A stretch of DNA of 64,000 bases from CAWGHZ01 sp963822575 (GCA_963822575.1 CAWGHZ010000004.1:496001-560000); one strand, 5' to 3'; counted from the stretch's first letter, positions 16,064-25,296 are shown. Made by a program: numbers and translations. The notes: generated by a model from the letters alone, not told the origin.

Positions 16064-16893
16064 CCGCCGAGCGCACCGTCCTCGACCGGCCCAAGGCGCA
16101 GGCGGCGTCCGGCGCCCCGCCGATCATCGCGTTCGAGGGCGTGGCGGTCGAGCTTTCGGGCGAGCGCATCTACGACTCGCTCGATTTCGCGGTCCGGCCC
16201 GGAGAGTTCCTGTGCATCCTCGGCCCGTCGGGCTGCGGCAAGTCGACCTGCCTCAGGCTGATCGGCGACCTTCTGAAGTCGAGCGGCGGCAGGGTGACGG
16301 TCGACGGGCGCACCGCGGCCGAGGCGTGGGACCAGCTCGCCTACGTGTTCCAGGCGCCGCGCCTGGTGCCGTGGCGCACCGCGCTCGGCAACGTGATGCT
16401 GGGAATGGAGCTGCGCTTCGGGCGCGGCCAGAAGCGCGAGATGGAGGCGAAGTGCCGCGCGCTGCTCGATCTCGTCGGGCTCGCCAACGACGTCAGGAAG
16501 TTTCCCCGCATGCTGTCGGGCGGCGAGCGCCAGCGCGTCGCCATCGCCCGCGCGCTGGCGGTCGAGCCCAAGATCGTGCTGATGGACGAGCCGTTCTCCG
16601 CGCTCGACCTCAACACACGCCGCCGGCTGCGCGCCCAGATGATCGCGATCTGGGAGGAGACGCGGAAGACCATCGTCTTCGTCACCCACGACATCGACGA
16701 GGCGCTGGTTCTCGCCGACCGCATCCTTCTGATGTCGAACAAGCCGACGCGGGTGATCGAGACCATCGAGATCGACCGGCCGCGCCCGCGCGACATCGAC
16801 GCCACGCCCGAGCTGCGCGCGCACCGCGACCATCTGCACCGGCTATTCCGCCAGCTCGAGCCGGGGACCGAGGACGAACGCGAACCGGGGTGA
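16060..16893 (+). CDS. ABC transporter ATP-binding protein (nitrate/sulfonate/taurine type)
   Basis: The 277-residue protein has Walker A GPSGCGKSTC near residue 55, the Q-loop VFQAPRLVPW, the signature LSGGERQRVAIARA, Walker B IVLMDEPFSALD and the H-loop VTHDIDEAL. The PRLVPWRT wording is typical of the SsuB/TauB/NrtD group. It powers import with the solute-binding protein and the two permeases encoded just downstream. The first 20 residues are a non-conserved extension. Confidence 0.92.
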   Translation: MTAERTVLDRPKAQAASGAPPIIAFEGVAVELSGERIYDSLDFAVRPGEFLCILGPSGCGKSTCLRLIGDLLKSSGGRVTVDGRTAAEAWDQLAYVFQAPRLVPWRTALGNVMLGMELRFGRGQKREMEAKCRALLDLVGLANDVRKFPRMLSGGERQRVAIARALAVEPKIVLMDEPFSALDLNTRRRLRAQMIAIWEETRKTIVFVTHDIDEALVLADRILLMSNKPTRVIETIEIDRPRPRDIDATPELRAHRDHLHRLFRQLEPGTEDEREPG

Positions 16894-16924
16894 GTGGACC
16901 CCGAAAAAAGGAGGCAGACGCCAG

Positions 16925-17911
16925 ATGAAACGGACGATTGCAGGCGCGCTCGGCGCGCTCGCGGTGGCGCTGGTCGCCGCGGCCCCGGCCCAGGCGAAGG
17001 AGAAGGTCACCTACGCCTATCTCGTCGATCCTGCGCTCGAGGGGATCCTCTACGGCATCAAGTCGGGCAAGGTGCATTCCGACACGGTGGAGCTCGACGC
17101 GACGCCGCTCTCGATCCCGGCGCTGATCCAGTCGACCACCACCAAGCAGTACGACGTGGTGATGAACGCCGTGCTGTCGATTCCGCGCGCGCTGTCGAAG
17201 GGCCTCAAGATGGAGGTGCTGTCCACCGCGCTGCGCTCGGTGCCGAGCGACGTGAGCGGCGGGGCATGGGTGAAGAAGGACAGCCCCTACAAGAAGCTCA
17301 CCGACCTCAAGGGCAAGACGATCGGCGACACTGCGCTGCAATCGACCGGCACCATGTGGAACCGCATCGCCATGTGGAAGTCGCAGGGCATCAACGTGTC
17401 GTACGACGGCGGCGATTTCAAATGGGTGCAACTGCCGGCTTCGGGCCTTCTGGGCGCGCTGCAGACCGGCCGGGTCGACGCCGCCAACCTGATCCATCTG
17501 CAGGCGTTCGAGGCGCTGAAATCGGGCAACTACGTCTCGCTCCTGCATACCGCGAAGACGCTGCACGACATGTTCGGCGTCTACCAGGTCTCGGCGGTCA
17601 ATGTCGGCTATCCGGAGAAGCTCGACGCCCGGCCCGACGCATTCAAGGAGTTCGACCGCATGATCAAGGCGTCGGTCGACTACGCCAACGCGCACACGGC
17701 CGAAGTGGGCGCCGCGATCGCCAAGAAGTTCAAGATCTCGCCTGACTTCTTCGGTTGGTGGCTGAAGACCTATTCGACCTTCCCCGGCGTGGTGAGCGAC
17801 GGCGACCTCAAGGCGATGGAGGTCGTCTGGAAGTACGCGCACGAGCTGCATGCCATGGGCAACTACCCGAAGGCCGAGTCGGTCGTCTGGAAGTACGCGA
17901 TCCGCGAGTAG
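16925..17911 (+). CDS. ABC transporter substrate-binding protein (NMT1/SsuA-like)
   Basis: The 328-residue protein has a Sec signal peptide (MKRTIAGALGALAVALVAAAPAQA, cut near residue 24) and two periplasmic lobes typical of the SsuA/TauA/THI5 group, with KLTDLKGKTIGDTALQSTGT in the middle. It follows the ATPase gene with a GGAGG-containing spacer and precedes the permeases. In this operon it should capture the aromatic or amide compound that the ligase and amidohydrolase then process. The ligand is not visible from the sequence. Confidence 0.9.
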   Translation: MKRTIAGALGALAVALVAAAPAQAKEKVTYAYLVDPALEGILYGIKSGKVHSDTVELDATPLSIPALIQSTTTKQYDVVMNAVLSIPRALSKGLKMEVLSTALRSVPSDVSGGAWVKKDSPYKKLTDLKGKTIGDTALQSTGTMWNRIAMWKSQGINVSYDGGDFKWVQLPASGLLGALQTGRVDAANLIHLQAFEALKSGNYVSLLHTAKTLHDMFGVYQVSAVNVGYPEKLDARPDAFKEFDRMIKASVDYANAHTAEVGAAIAKKFKISPDFFGWWLKTYSTFPGVVSDGDLKAMEVVWKYAHELHAMGNYPKAESVVWKYAIRE

Positions 17912-17918
17912 CGACTTG

Positions 17919-18713
17919 GTGCGCACGCTCGACCGCACGCGACCGCGATGGACCGCGGGCCGGCGCTCCCGGCTCGCGGCCCATCTGTTCACGCTCGCCT
18001 TGCTTGCGGTCTGGCAGATCTATTCCATGACGGTGGAGCCGTTCGTGCTGCCGGGCCCCTGGCCCGTGGCCGAGCGGCTCTACCAGTTCCTCACGACCTG
18101 GAGCCTCGCCCGCCAGGCGTTCTATTCGTTCGGCCACATCTTCGCGGCGATGGCCGTCTCGTTCGTGGTGGGCAGCGGGCTCGCCTTCCTCGCCCACTAC
18201 GCGCCGGCCTTCCGCCTCGCCGTGCACGGAAGGCTGAGCCCGTTCCTCAACTCGTTCTCCGGGATCGGCTGGACGCTGCTCGCCATCGTCTGGTTCGGCG
18301 TCAACGACCTGACGGTGATCTTCGCGATCAGCGTGGTGCTGACGCCCTTCGCCATCATCAACATGCGCGAGGGGCTGGAGACGCTCGATTCCGAGCTCCT
18401 GGAGATGTCGGCGAGCTTCACCCGCCGGCGCGGGCGCGAGTTCTGGCGCATCGTGCTGCCGGCGCTGACGCCGTTCGTCTTCGCGACGGCCAGGATCAGC
18501 TTCGGCGTGTCGTGGAAGGTGACGCTCGCCGCCGAGCTGTTCGGCGGGCGCACCGGGTTGGGGTATCTCTTCAACCTGGCGCGGCAGGATTTCGACATGG
18601 CGCTGATCCTCGTGGTGATCGTCGTCATCATCGCCTTCGTCTACGGCACCGACCGGCTGGTGTTCGCGCCATTGCAGGCGCGGCTCGGCCGCCATCACGA
18701 GGCGGCGCCGTGA
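17919..18713 (+). CDS. ABC transporter permease, first of two
   Basis: The 264-residue protein has six predicted membrane helices. The EAA-type loop EMSASFTRRRGREFWRIVLPALTPF near residue 160-185 is where the ATPase docks. No ATG lies near the start; I chose the GTG at 17919, seven bases after the solute-binding protein stop, although a TTG at 17916 is possible. It overlaps the second permease by four bases (GTGA). Importers of this class usually use one permease as a homodimer, so the pair is likely a heterodimer. Confidence 0.87.
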   Translation: MRTLDRTRPRWTAGRRSRLAAHLFTLALLAVWQIYSMTVEPFVLPGPWPVAERLYQFLTTWSLARQAFYSFGHIFAAMAVSFVVGSGLAFLAHYAPAFRLAVHGRLSPFLNSFSGIGWTLLAIVWFGVNDLTVIFAISVVLTPFAIINMREGLETLDSELLEMSASFTRRRGREFWRIVLPALTPFVFATARISFGVSWKVTLAAELFGGRTGLGYLFNLARQDFDMALILVVIVVIIAFVYGTDRLVFAPLQARLGRHHEAAP

Positions 18714-19495
18714 CCGCCGTCGCCCGCGCCGCCCCGCGCCCGCCCCGCCGCCGGGCCGTCACCCAGCGCGTTATCGCTGACGGGCTGGTGATCGCGGCGC
18801 TCGTCGGCTGGTGGCTCGCGGCGCGGCACATGCCGGCCTTCATCCTGCCCGGGCCGGTCGAGGTGGCGAAGACGGTCGCGCTCCTGTTCGTCACCCCGTC
18901 GCTGCTCGGCGACACGGCGATCAGCGCGCTCCGCGTGCTCGCGGCGGTGGTCGTCTCGGTGGCTCTCGGCGGCGCGCTCGCCATCCTGCCCTATCGCTGG
19001 CCGGTCGCCGACGCGATCGTGCACGACCGCATCAAGCCGCTCCTCAACTCCTTCCCCTCGGTCGGGTGGGCGATCCTGGCTATGGTGTGGTTCGGCACCT
19101 CGTCCGCGTCGGTCGTCATCGTCGAGGTGATGATCCTGACGCCGTTCTGCCTGGTGAACGTGTCGGAAGGCATCCGCGAGCTCGACGGCGAGCTGCTCGA
19201 GATGGGGGCGAGCTTCACCCGCAGCCGCCGGCGCGTGACGCTCCGCGTCGTGCTGCCGTTGCTGCTGCCCTACGTCATGTCGGCGGTCCGCATCGCCTAC
19301 GGCGTCGCCTGGAAGATCGCGCTGGTCGCCGAACTGTTCGGCGCCACCAGCGGGCTCGGCTACGTCATGCTGAAGGCCGAGATCGTGTCGGACGCCGCCA
19401 CCGTCTATGCCACCTGCTTCGCCATCGTGATCCTGTTCCTCGCGGGCGAGAAGCTGGTGATCGATCCCCTGTCGCGCGTGGTGACGTACAAGTGA
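18710..19495 (+). CDS. ABC transporter permease, second of two
   Basis: This 261-residue SsuC/TauC-type permease has six membrane helices and the ATPase contact loop EMGASFTRSRRRVTLRVVLPLLLPY near 165-190. It is clearly related to the first permease but diverged throughout. The GTG start is embedded in the stop of the first permease, which ensures equal synthesis. An Arg-rich cytosolic N-terminus (PRPPRRRAVTQR) precedes the first helix. Confidence 0.88.
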   Translation: MTAVARAAPRPPRRRAVTQRVIADGLVIAALVGWWLAARHMPAFILPGPVEVAKTVALLFVTPSLLGDTAISALRVLAAVVVSVALGGALAILPYRWPVADAIVHDRIKPLLNSFPSVGWAILAMVWFGTSSASVVIVEVMILTPFCLVNVSEGIRELDGELLEMGASFTRSRRRVTLRVVLPLLLPYVMSAVRIAYGVAWKIALVAELFGATSGLGYVMLKAEIVSDAATVYATCFAIVILFLAGEKLVIDPLSRVVTYK

Positions 19496-19520
19496 GCGCG
19501 CATCCCGAAGGAGAATACCG

Positions 19521-21146
19521 ATGATCGCGGCCGAGACGGTGCTGAAGAACGGCAAGGCGATGACGCTCGACGCGCGATCGACCGAGACCGACGCCATCGC
19601 CGTCGCGAACGGGCGCATCGTCGCGCTCGGCCACGATGCGCTCGCGCTCGCCGGACCGGGAACGCAAGTGATCGACCTCGGCGGGCGCCGGACCATTCCG
19701 GGCCTGTTCGACAGCCATATCCATACCGTGCAGGGCGGGCAGAACGAGCTGGCGGTCGACCTCGCCAACGCGCGCTCGGTCGCCGACGTGCAGGCGGCCT
19801 TCGCCGCGCGGGCGAAGACGGTCGCGCCCGGTGCCTGGATCCTCGGCGGCAGCGGCTGGCACGAAAGCCAGCTCGCCGAGGGCCGCATGCCGCATCGCAC
19901 GGAGCTCGACGCGGTGACGCCGAAGAACCCCGTCTATTTGCGCCGCGGCGGCCACGTGGCGGTCGCGAATAGCGCGGCCCTCAAGATCGCCGGCATCGCC
20001 AAGGCGACGCCCGATCCTCATGACGGGGTGATCGCGCGCGATCCCGGCACCGGTGAGCCGAACGGCATGCTGGTCGAGCGCGCGGCCTTCACGATGGTGC
20101 TGAAGCACGTGCCGCGCCCGACGCGCGACGAGTATGTGGAGGGGCTGAAACGCTACACCGCGCGTCTCAACGGCCGCGGCATCACGGCGACCCTGGAGCC
20201 CGGCATCAGCCTCGACGAGATCGCGGCCTACATGGAGCTGTGGCGCCAGGGCGCCATGACCACCCGCGCGCGCATCCTGCAGCGCGTCGCCTGCGCCGAC
20301 GACGTGTCGGGCCTGACGCAGGTGCTGGCGCCCGAGTTCGGCGACGACTGGCTGCGCATCGGCGGGTTCAAGTACATGGCCGACGGCGGCGTCGAGGCGG
20401 CCTATCTGCGCGAGCCCTACCGCATCGTGGAGGGCGAGCAGAACGACCCCAACTTCCACGGCAAGATGGTCCTGCCGCCCGGCGGCCTCGACGAGCTGCG
20501 CGAAATGTTCGTGGCCGCCGCGGCGCGCGGCTGGCAGGTGCAGGTCCACATGGTCGGCGACGCCACGATCGACACCATCGTCGGGCTGGTCGAGGAGGTT
20601 GCGCAAAAGTATCCCGTCGGCGACATGCGCTGGACGATGATGCACGTCTTCCTGCCCACCGCGGACGCGCTCGCCAGGATGAAGCGCCTCGGGCTGCGCG
20701 CGACCGTGCAGGACCACCCGGTAAAGCTCGGCCACAACATGCTGCGCTACTGGGGCGAGGACCGCGCCGCGCGCTCGATCCCGGTGCGTTCCATCCTCGC
20801 CGCGGGCATCCCCACCGGCGGAGGCACCGATGCGCCGGTGGTCGACTGGAACCCGTTCGAGTCGATCTGGTGGATGACGACGCGCAAGGTGTTCGCCCAG
20901 GGCGGGGTGCGCGTGCTCGGCCCGGACGAGGCGATCGGGCGGGAGGAGGCGCTCCGGCTCTACACGCTGGGCAGCGCCGAGACCTGCTTCATGGAGAAAT
21001 CCGTGGGCTCGCTGGAGGTGGGCAAGCTCGCCGACATCGCAGTGCTCGACGCCGACCCGATGACGGTCGAGGACGACGCGCTGCGCGACATCAAGGCCGA
21101 CCTCACCATGGTGGGCGGGAAGATCGTCCATCGCGCAGGCGTGTGA
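19521..21146 (+). CDS. Amidohydrolase family protein, YtcJ-like
   Basis: The 541-residue enzyme has the amidohydrolase metal motif GLFDSHIHTVQGG (HxH near residue 67), the FKYMADGGVEAAYL segment with a probable bridging carboxylate, later metal-binding His residues in VQVHMVGDA and WTMMHVFLP, and the final Asp in GGGTDAPVVDWNPFES. The C-terminus has the GSLEVGKLADIAVLDADPM beta-sandwich. YtcJ-like enzymes cleave amides such as N-acyl or N-substituted compounds. In this operon it could release an aromatic acid from an imported amide; that link is inferred. The ATG at 19521 follows AAGGAGAAT. Confidence 0.87.
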   Translation: MIAAETVLKNGKAMTLDARSTETDAIAVANGRIVALGHDALALAGPGTQVIDLGGRRTIPGLFDSHIHTVQGGQNELAVDLANARSVADVQAAFAARAKTVAPGAWILGGSGWHESQLAEGRMPHRTELDAVTPKNPVYLRRGGHVAVANSAALKIAGIAKATPDPHDGVIARDPGTGEPNGMLVERAAFTMVLKHVPRPTRDEYVEGLKRYTARLNGRGITATLEPGISLDEIAAYMELWRQGAMTTRARILQRVACADDVSGLTQVLAPEFGDDWLRIGGFKYMADGGVEAAYLREPYRIVEGEQNDPNFHGKMVLPPGGLDELREMFVAAAARGWQVQVHMVGDATIDTIVGLVEEVAQKYPVGDMRWTMMHVFLPTADALARMKRLGLRATVQDHPVKLGHNMLRYWGEDRAARSIPVRSILAAGIPTGGGTDAPVVDWNPFESIWWMTTRKVFAQGGVRVLGPDEAIGREEALRLYTLGSAETCFMEKSVGSLEVGKLADIAVLDADPMTVEDDALRDIKADLTMVGGKIVHRAGV

Positions 21147-21147
21147 C

Positions 21148-21621
21148 GTGACGGGCGGGCCCGCCATCCTCTCGCCGCACGGGCGCGGCCATCCGGGCCT
21201 GGTGGCGGCGCAGGACATCCCGCGCCTGCCGCCAGCGACCGACAACTATCCGCTGCTTGCCTTCCGCGACATCTATGCGACGATCGGCGTGATCGGGCTC
21301 CGCATCGGGGAGGAGGCGCGCTCGCTCGCCGGCCAGCCGGTGCGCGTGCGCGGCTACATGGCGCCGCCCGTTGCCGAGCGCGACAGCTTCTTCGTGCTGA
21401 CGCGCAGCCCGTTCGTCACCTGCCCGTTCTGCGACCCGGCGGCGAGCTGGCCCGACGACGTGGTGCTGGCCTGCCTGGAGAAGGACAGCGCCTTCGTCGA
21501 TCCCGCGCTCGCCATCGAGCTGGTGGGCGAGCTCGAGATCGGGCCGAAGCCCGACCCGCGCACCGGCACGACGCGCTACGTCCGCCTGCTCGACGCGCGC
21601 TGGCAGCCGGTCGCCACGTAG
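21148..21621 (+). CDS. Hypothetical protein with CPFC motif
   Basis: This is a 157-residue protein of no family I recognise. It contains RVRGYMAPPVAERDSFFVLTR and then TCPFCDPAASWPDD, a CxxC pair next to a tryptophan that could bind metal or be redox-active. A beta-rich segment follows. There is no signal peptide. The GTG start lies one base after the amidohydrolase stop, so it ends the MarR-led operon. The tight coupling suggests a role in the same pathway or in metal supply to it, but nothing in the sequence proves either. Confidence 0.7.
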   Translation: MTGGPAILSPHGRGHPGLVAAQDIPRLPPATDNYPLLAFRDIYATIGVIGLRIGEEARSLAGQPVRVRGYMAPPVAERDSFFVLTRSPFVTCPFCDPAASWPDDVVLACLEKDSAFVDPALAIELVGELEIGPKPDPRTGTTRYVRLLDARWQPVAT

Positions 21622-21699
21622 GGCTGGCGATCTTCCTCTTGCGGCCGCCGCCGCGCGGATGCAGGAATCGGCCTGTCGCAGCAAGGAAAGGCGGAACCC

Positions 21700-22638
21700 A
21701 TGCGCGCAGTCGGTCTCAACACGCACGGCGGTCCGGAGGTTCTCCAAATCGTCGATTTGCCGGAGGTGCATGCCGGTCCCGGCCAGGTGCGCATTCGGGT
21801 GCACGCGGCGACGGTCAATCCGACCGACGTCGGGACCCGCAACGGGTCGCGCGCCGAGCAGCAGAAGGCCGATCCGCCGCCCTACGTGCCGGGGATGGAG
21901 GCGGCCGGCATCGTCGACGAGGTCGGCGAGGGCGTCACGACGGGCGTCAAGGTCGGCGACGCGGTGCTGGCCATTGTGGTGCCGAAGGGCAGCCACGGCG
22001 CCTACCGCGAACAAATCGTCCTCAATGCCCGGTCGGTGGCGCGGGCGCCCACGGGGGCGTCGCACGTGGAGGCCGCCACGCTCCCGATGAACGGGTTGAC
22101 GGCGCGCCGCTCGCTCGACCTCCTCGGGCTGAAGCCGGGCCAGACGCTGGCCGTCACCGGCGCCGCCGGCGCCTATGGAGGTTACGTGATCCAGCTTGCC
22201 AAGGCCGAGGGGCTGGAAGTGATCGCCGACGCGTCGGAGGCCGACGAAAAGCTCGTCCGATCGCTCGGCGCCGACATCGTTGTCCGCCGCGGCGACGACG
22301 TGGCGTCGCGCATCCGCGAGCGTTTCCCGGACGGGGTGGACGGGCTCGCCGACGGGGCGGTGCTCAACGAGCGGGTCGCCGCCGCGGTGCGCGACGGCGG
22401 CGCGTTCACCTCGGTGCGCGGCTGGCGCGGGACCGGCGAGCGCAACATCCGGTTCACGGCGACCATGGTGCGCGATTATGACGGCGCGTTCGAGAAGCTC
22501 GACCGGCTGCGCCAGCAGGTCGAGGACGGCGCGATCACCCTGCGCGTCGCCGCCACCTACCCGCCCGAGCACGCCGGCGAGGCGCACCGGCGGCTGGAGG
22601 CCGGCGGCACCCGCGGCCGGCTTGTCATCCAGTTCTGA
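21700..22638 (+). CDS. NADPH:quinone oxidoreductase / zinc-independent alcohol dehydrogenase-like (MDR) protein
   Basis: The 312-residue protein has a GroES-like N-terminus (ATVNPTDVGTRNG, PPYVPGMEAAGIVDEVGEGV) and a Rossmann domain with VTGAAGAYGGYVIQLAKAEG near residue 150. It lacks the catalytic and structural zinc cysteines, as in quinone oxidoreductases. The ATG at 21700 follows AAGGAAAGGCGGA. It sits 78 bp after the hypothetical protein gene and may be a separate unit. The likely reaction is NADPH-dependent reduction of a quinone or enone. Confidence 0.85.
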   Translation: MRAVGLNTHGGPEVLQIVDLPEVHAGPGQVRIRVHAATVNPTDVGTRNGSRAEQQKADPPPYVPGMEAAGIVDEVGEGVTTGVKVGDAVLAIVVPKGSHGAYREQIVLNARSVARAPTGASHVEAATLPMNGLTARRSLDLLGLKPGQTLAVTGAAGAYGGYVIQLAKAEGLEVIADASEADEKLVRSLGADIVVRRGDDVASRIRERFPDGVDGLADGAVLNERVAAAVRDGGAFTSVRGWRGTGERNIRFTATMVRDYDGAFEKLDRLRQQVEDGAITLRVAATYPPEHAGEAHRRLEAGGTRGRLVIQF

Positions 22639-22652
22639 GCCGACGCGGGCTC

Positions 22653-23864
22653 CTATTCGGAGGCGACGAGGGCCGGCGCCGCGCGCGTCGCGAAGGTGAA
22701 GATGGCGCAGCCGAGGGCAAACAGGGTGCCTGCGCCCATCAGAGCAACCATCGGCAACGGCGTCCCGTCCGCCAGCACGCCGTATAGCTCGGCCGCCGCG
22801 GCGCTCAGCAGCATTTGGAAGAACACGCCGATGCCGGCGGCGGTACCGGCCAGCGCCGGCACCACGCGCATCGCTCCCGCCTGCGCGTTCGGCAGAGCGA
22901 GCCCCTGCGAGAAGCTGATCATCCCGCCCGGCACGAACAGCAGGAGGGGCGAGAGGTATCCCGCGAGGATCAGGCTCGACTGGCCGACGACCACCGCGGT
23001 CGCCATCACGGAACCGGTGAGCATCATGATCTCGATCGGCACCCGCCCGCCGAGCCGGCCCGAGATCAAATTGCCCGTGCAGTAGCCCAGCGGGAAGAAC
23101 AGGAAGTAGAGCCCGTACTGGGTCGCCGTCTGGCCCAGCAGATCCTTCATCAGGAAGGGCGAGGCGGCCGCGATGGCGAAGAACTGGAACGACATGAAGC
23201 CGGATTGCAGCACGTACGACATGAACCGCGCGTGGCGGCAGAGCGTCAGGTAGTTGTGCAGCACGCTGCCGCGCCGCTCGCGGCGCTCGCTGGCCGGCCG
23301 CGTTTCGTAGAGGATGGCCCAGGCGGCGATCGTAATGCCGATCCCGGACGCGAGCGCGAACCAGAAGCTCGACCGCCAGCCGAAATGGTCCATCAGGATG
23401 CCGCCGAGCGGCGGGGCGATCATCGGGCCCAGCGTATAGGCCATGGTGAGATAGGCGATCGCCTTGACGAGCGTCTCCGGCCCGTATGCGTCGCGCGCGA
23501 TGGCGCGGGTGAGGGTAAGGCCGCAGGCCGCGCCCGCGGCCTGGGTCAGCCGTCCGAGGATCAGGACCACGACGGAATCCGCGACGGCCGAGATCGCGCT
23601 GCCGAGCAGGAACAGGGCCAGTCCTGCCAGCAACACGCGCCGGCGTCCCAGCCGGTCCGACAGCGTGCCGTACACCAGCGTCGCCACCGCCATGGTGACG
23701 AGGGTCACGCTGAACGTCGCCTCGACCAGCGCATCCGAGATCGCGAAGGCCGACTTCACCGCCGGCATCACCGGCAGGAACAGGTGCACGGACAAGGGGC
23801 TCACGAGGGTCACCGCGCCGAGAGAAGCGGCGAAGCCGGCGCCGGGACCGCGACGTTCGCTCAT
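22653..23864 (-). CDS. MFS transporter, Bcr/CflA multidrug efflux type
   Basis: The 403-residue protein has about 12 membrane helices. The loop 2-3 motif reads YGTLSDRLGRRRVLLAGLALFLLGS, the MFS signature, and ARDAYGPE and YTLGPMIAPPLGGIL are typical of Bcr/CflA drug-proton antiporters. I chose the ATG at 23864 over the upstream frame because membrane homology begins there. It is convergent with the quinone oxidoreductase (14-bp gap). It would export a small organic compound across the inner membrane. Confidence 0.87.
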   Translation of the reverse strand: MSERRGPGAGFAASLGAVTLVSPLSVHLFLPVMPAVKSAFAISDALVEATFSVTLVTMAVATLVYGTLSDRLGRRRVLLAGLALFLLGSAISAVADSVVVLILGRLTQAAGAACGLTLTRAIARDAYGPETLVKAIAYLTMAYTLGPMIAPPLGGILMDHFGWRSSFWFALASGIGITIAAWAILYETRPASERRERRGSVLHNYLTLCRHARFMSYVLQSGFMSFQFFAIAAASPFLMKDLLGQTATQYGLYFLFFPLGYCTGNLISGRLGGRVPIEIMMLTGSVMATAVVVGQSSLILAGYLSPLLLFVPGGMISFSQGLALPNAQAGAMRVVPALAGTAAGIGVFFQMLLSAAAAELYGVLADGTPLPMVALMGAGTLFALGCAIFTFATRAAPALVASE

Positions 23865-23911
23865 GAGTTCTTCCAGGGATGGGCGCGCCGGAGCCGGCGC
23901 GAGGGACGATA

Positions 23912-24886
23912 CTAGCGGATCAGTTGCGGCAGGCGTGAGGCCAGAATCTCCTCCGCCTCGCGGGCGATGCGCGCGACGATCTCGCCTGCGGGCGGGATGT
24001 CGTGGATCAGGCCGGAGTCCTGGCCCATCGAAAGCGGTGCCTCGTTCACGTCGCCGGCCGCCCGCGCGGCGAGGATGGCTTCCATCGCCTCCGCCCGCTG
24101 CTGGCGCAGCGCCCATTCGCGCCCCGCCCAGCACTCGATAAAGCGATTGCGCTTGGAGCGCGACATGGCGCCCGGCCAGACCGTCGCGGCGGCGATGTCG
24201 GGAATCTCGGACAGAAGCGTGTCGTGCCCGTCCGCGTCGACGATCGCCTGCTTGAAGTTGGGATGGAGCGGCGACTCGCGGCTCGCGAGAAACCGCGTGC
24301 CGAGGAGCACGCCGTCGGCGCCGAGCGCGAGCGCCGCGGCAAGGCCCCGCCCGTCGGCGATGCCGCCCGCCGCCAGCACCGGCACCGGTGCGACCGCGTC
24401 CACCACCATCGGCACGAGGGGGAGCGAGGCGATCCAGCTCACATGCCCGCCGCCCTCGGTGCCCTGGGCGACGATCACGTCGGCGCCCGCGTCGGCCGCG
24501 CGCTTCGCCTCGGGAACGCCGCCGGCCATAAAGGTGACCTTGGCGCCCGCGTCGTGCGCCCGAGCGATATAGCGGGCGATGTCCTGCTCCGGCCGCGGCC
24601 AGGCGAAGGCCACCACCGCCGGCTGCAGCTCCAGCGCCGCGGCGAACGAATCCTCGCGCGCCTCGAAGATCAGGAAGTTGAGGGCGAAGGGCTTGTTTGT
24701 CCTGGCACGGATCGCCGCCGTGCCTTTGCGCAGCTGGTCGGGGTCCAGCCGATGGCAGCCCATGGCGCCGAGCCCGCCCGCGTTCGAGACCGCCGAGACC
24801 AGGTCGGGCGCGTAGATCGAGCCCATGCCGCCGAGCGCGATCGGGTGCTCGATGCCCAGAAGGTCGCAGACGCGGGTGCGGATCAT
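23912..24886 (-). CDS. Nitronate monooxygenase (2-nitropropane dioxygenase-like) flavoprotein
   Basis: The 324-residue TIM-barrel flavoprotein begins TRVCDLLGIEHPIALGGMG. It has the phosphate-binding loop VLAAGGIADGRGLAAALALGADGVLLGTRFLAS near residue 175-205, and GADVIVAQGTEGGGHVSW with the class I NMO catalytic His near 148. It oxidises alkyl nitronates with FMN and oxygen, or acts as an enoyl reductase in related members. It starts seven bases after the YciI gene on the same strand, so they are co-transcribed. Confidence 0.87.
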   Translation of the reverse strand: MIRTRVCDLLGIEHPIALGGMGSIYAPDLVSAVSNAGGLGAMGCHRLDPDQLRKGTAAIRARTNKPFALNFLIFEAREDSFAAALELQPAVVAFAWPRPEQDIARYIARAHDAGAKVTFMAGGVPEAKRAADAGADVIVAQGTEGGGHVSWIASLPLVPMVVDAVAPVPVLAAGGIADGRGLAAALALGADGVLLGTRFLASRESPLHPNFKQAIVDADGHDTLLSEIPDIAAATVWPGAMSRSKRNRFIECWAGREWALRQQRAEAMEAILAARAAGDVNEAPLSMGQDSGLIHDIPPAGEIVARIAREAEEILASRLPQLIR

Positions 24887-24893
24887 GTGCGGC

Positions 24894-25271
24894 TCAATCG
24901 ATCGTGGCGGTCTGGTCGGAGTAGTTGACGGTGATGCGGAGCGAGCCCTCGTTCAGGCTCCACCGGTAGAGCTTGTAGGTGCGCAGTCCCGCCTTGTGGA
25001 ACACGTCCGCGTCCAGGATCGCGCGCGCCTCGGCGAACGAGGACGCGCGGATGACGAACATGCCGCGCGTCGGCTTGTCCTTGTCCTCGTCCTGCAGCGG
25101 CCCCGCGCCGAACAGCACGTGTCGCTTCTCCATGTCGATCTGGCCGAGAATGTGCTCGTGCAGCTTCTCGGGGAGGCCCGGCCCGGTCAGCGGGCTGGTC
25201 ACGGCAATATAGAGTTCCTTGCGGAGAAGCCCGGCGAGGATCGCGTCGAGCGGCTTTCCTTCGTCTGCCAT
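24894..25271 (-). CDS. YciI family protein
   Basis: The 125-residue protein has the ferredoxin-like YciI fold signature: HEHILGQIDMEKRHVLFGAGPLQDED and the segment MFVIRASSFAEARAILDADVFHKAGL, with the conserved His/Asp pair. Family members act as small dehydratase- or isomerase-like enzymes, mostly uncharacterised. Its ATG lies 10 bp from the IS110 left junction. Before insertion it would have started seven bases after the stop of the solute-binding-like gene now at 26693-27571. The element end now supplies a GGCGGAG ribosome-binding site. Confidence 0.8.
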   Translation of the reverse strand: MADEGKPLDAILAGLLRKELYIAVTSPLTGPGLPEKLHEHILGQIDMEKRHVLFGAGPLQDEDKDKPTRGMFVIRASSFAEARAILDADVFHKAGLRTYKLYRWSLNEGSLRITVNYSDQTATID

Positions 25272-25296
25272 CGCTGGCTACTCCGCCCTACCGTTC

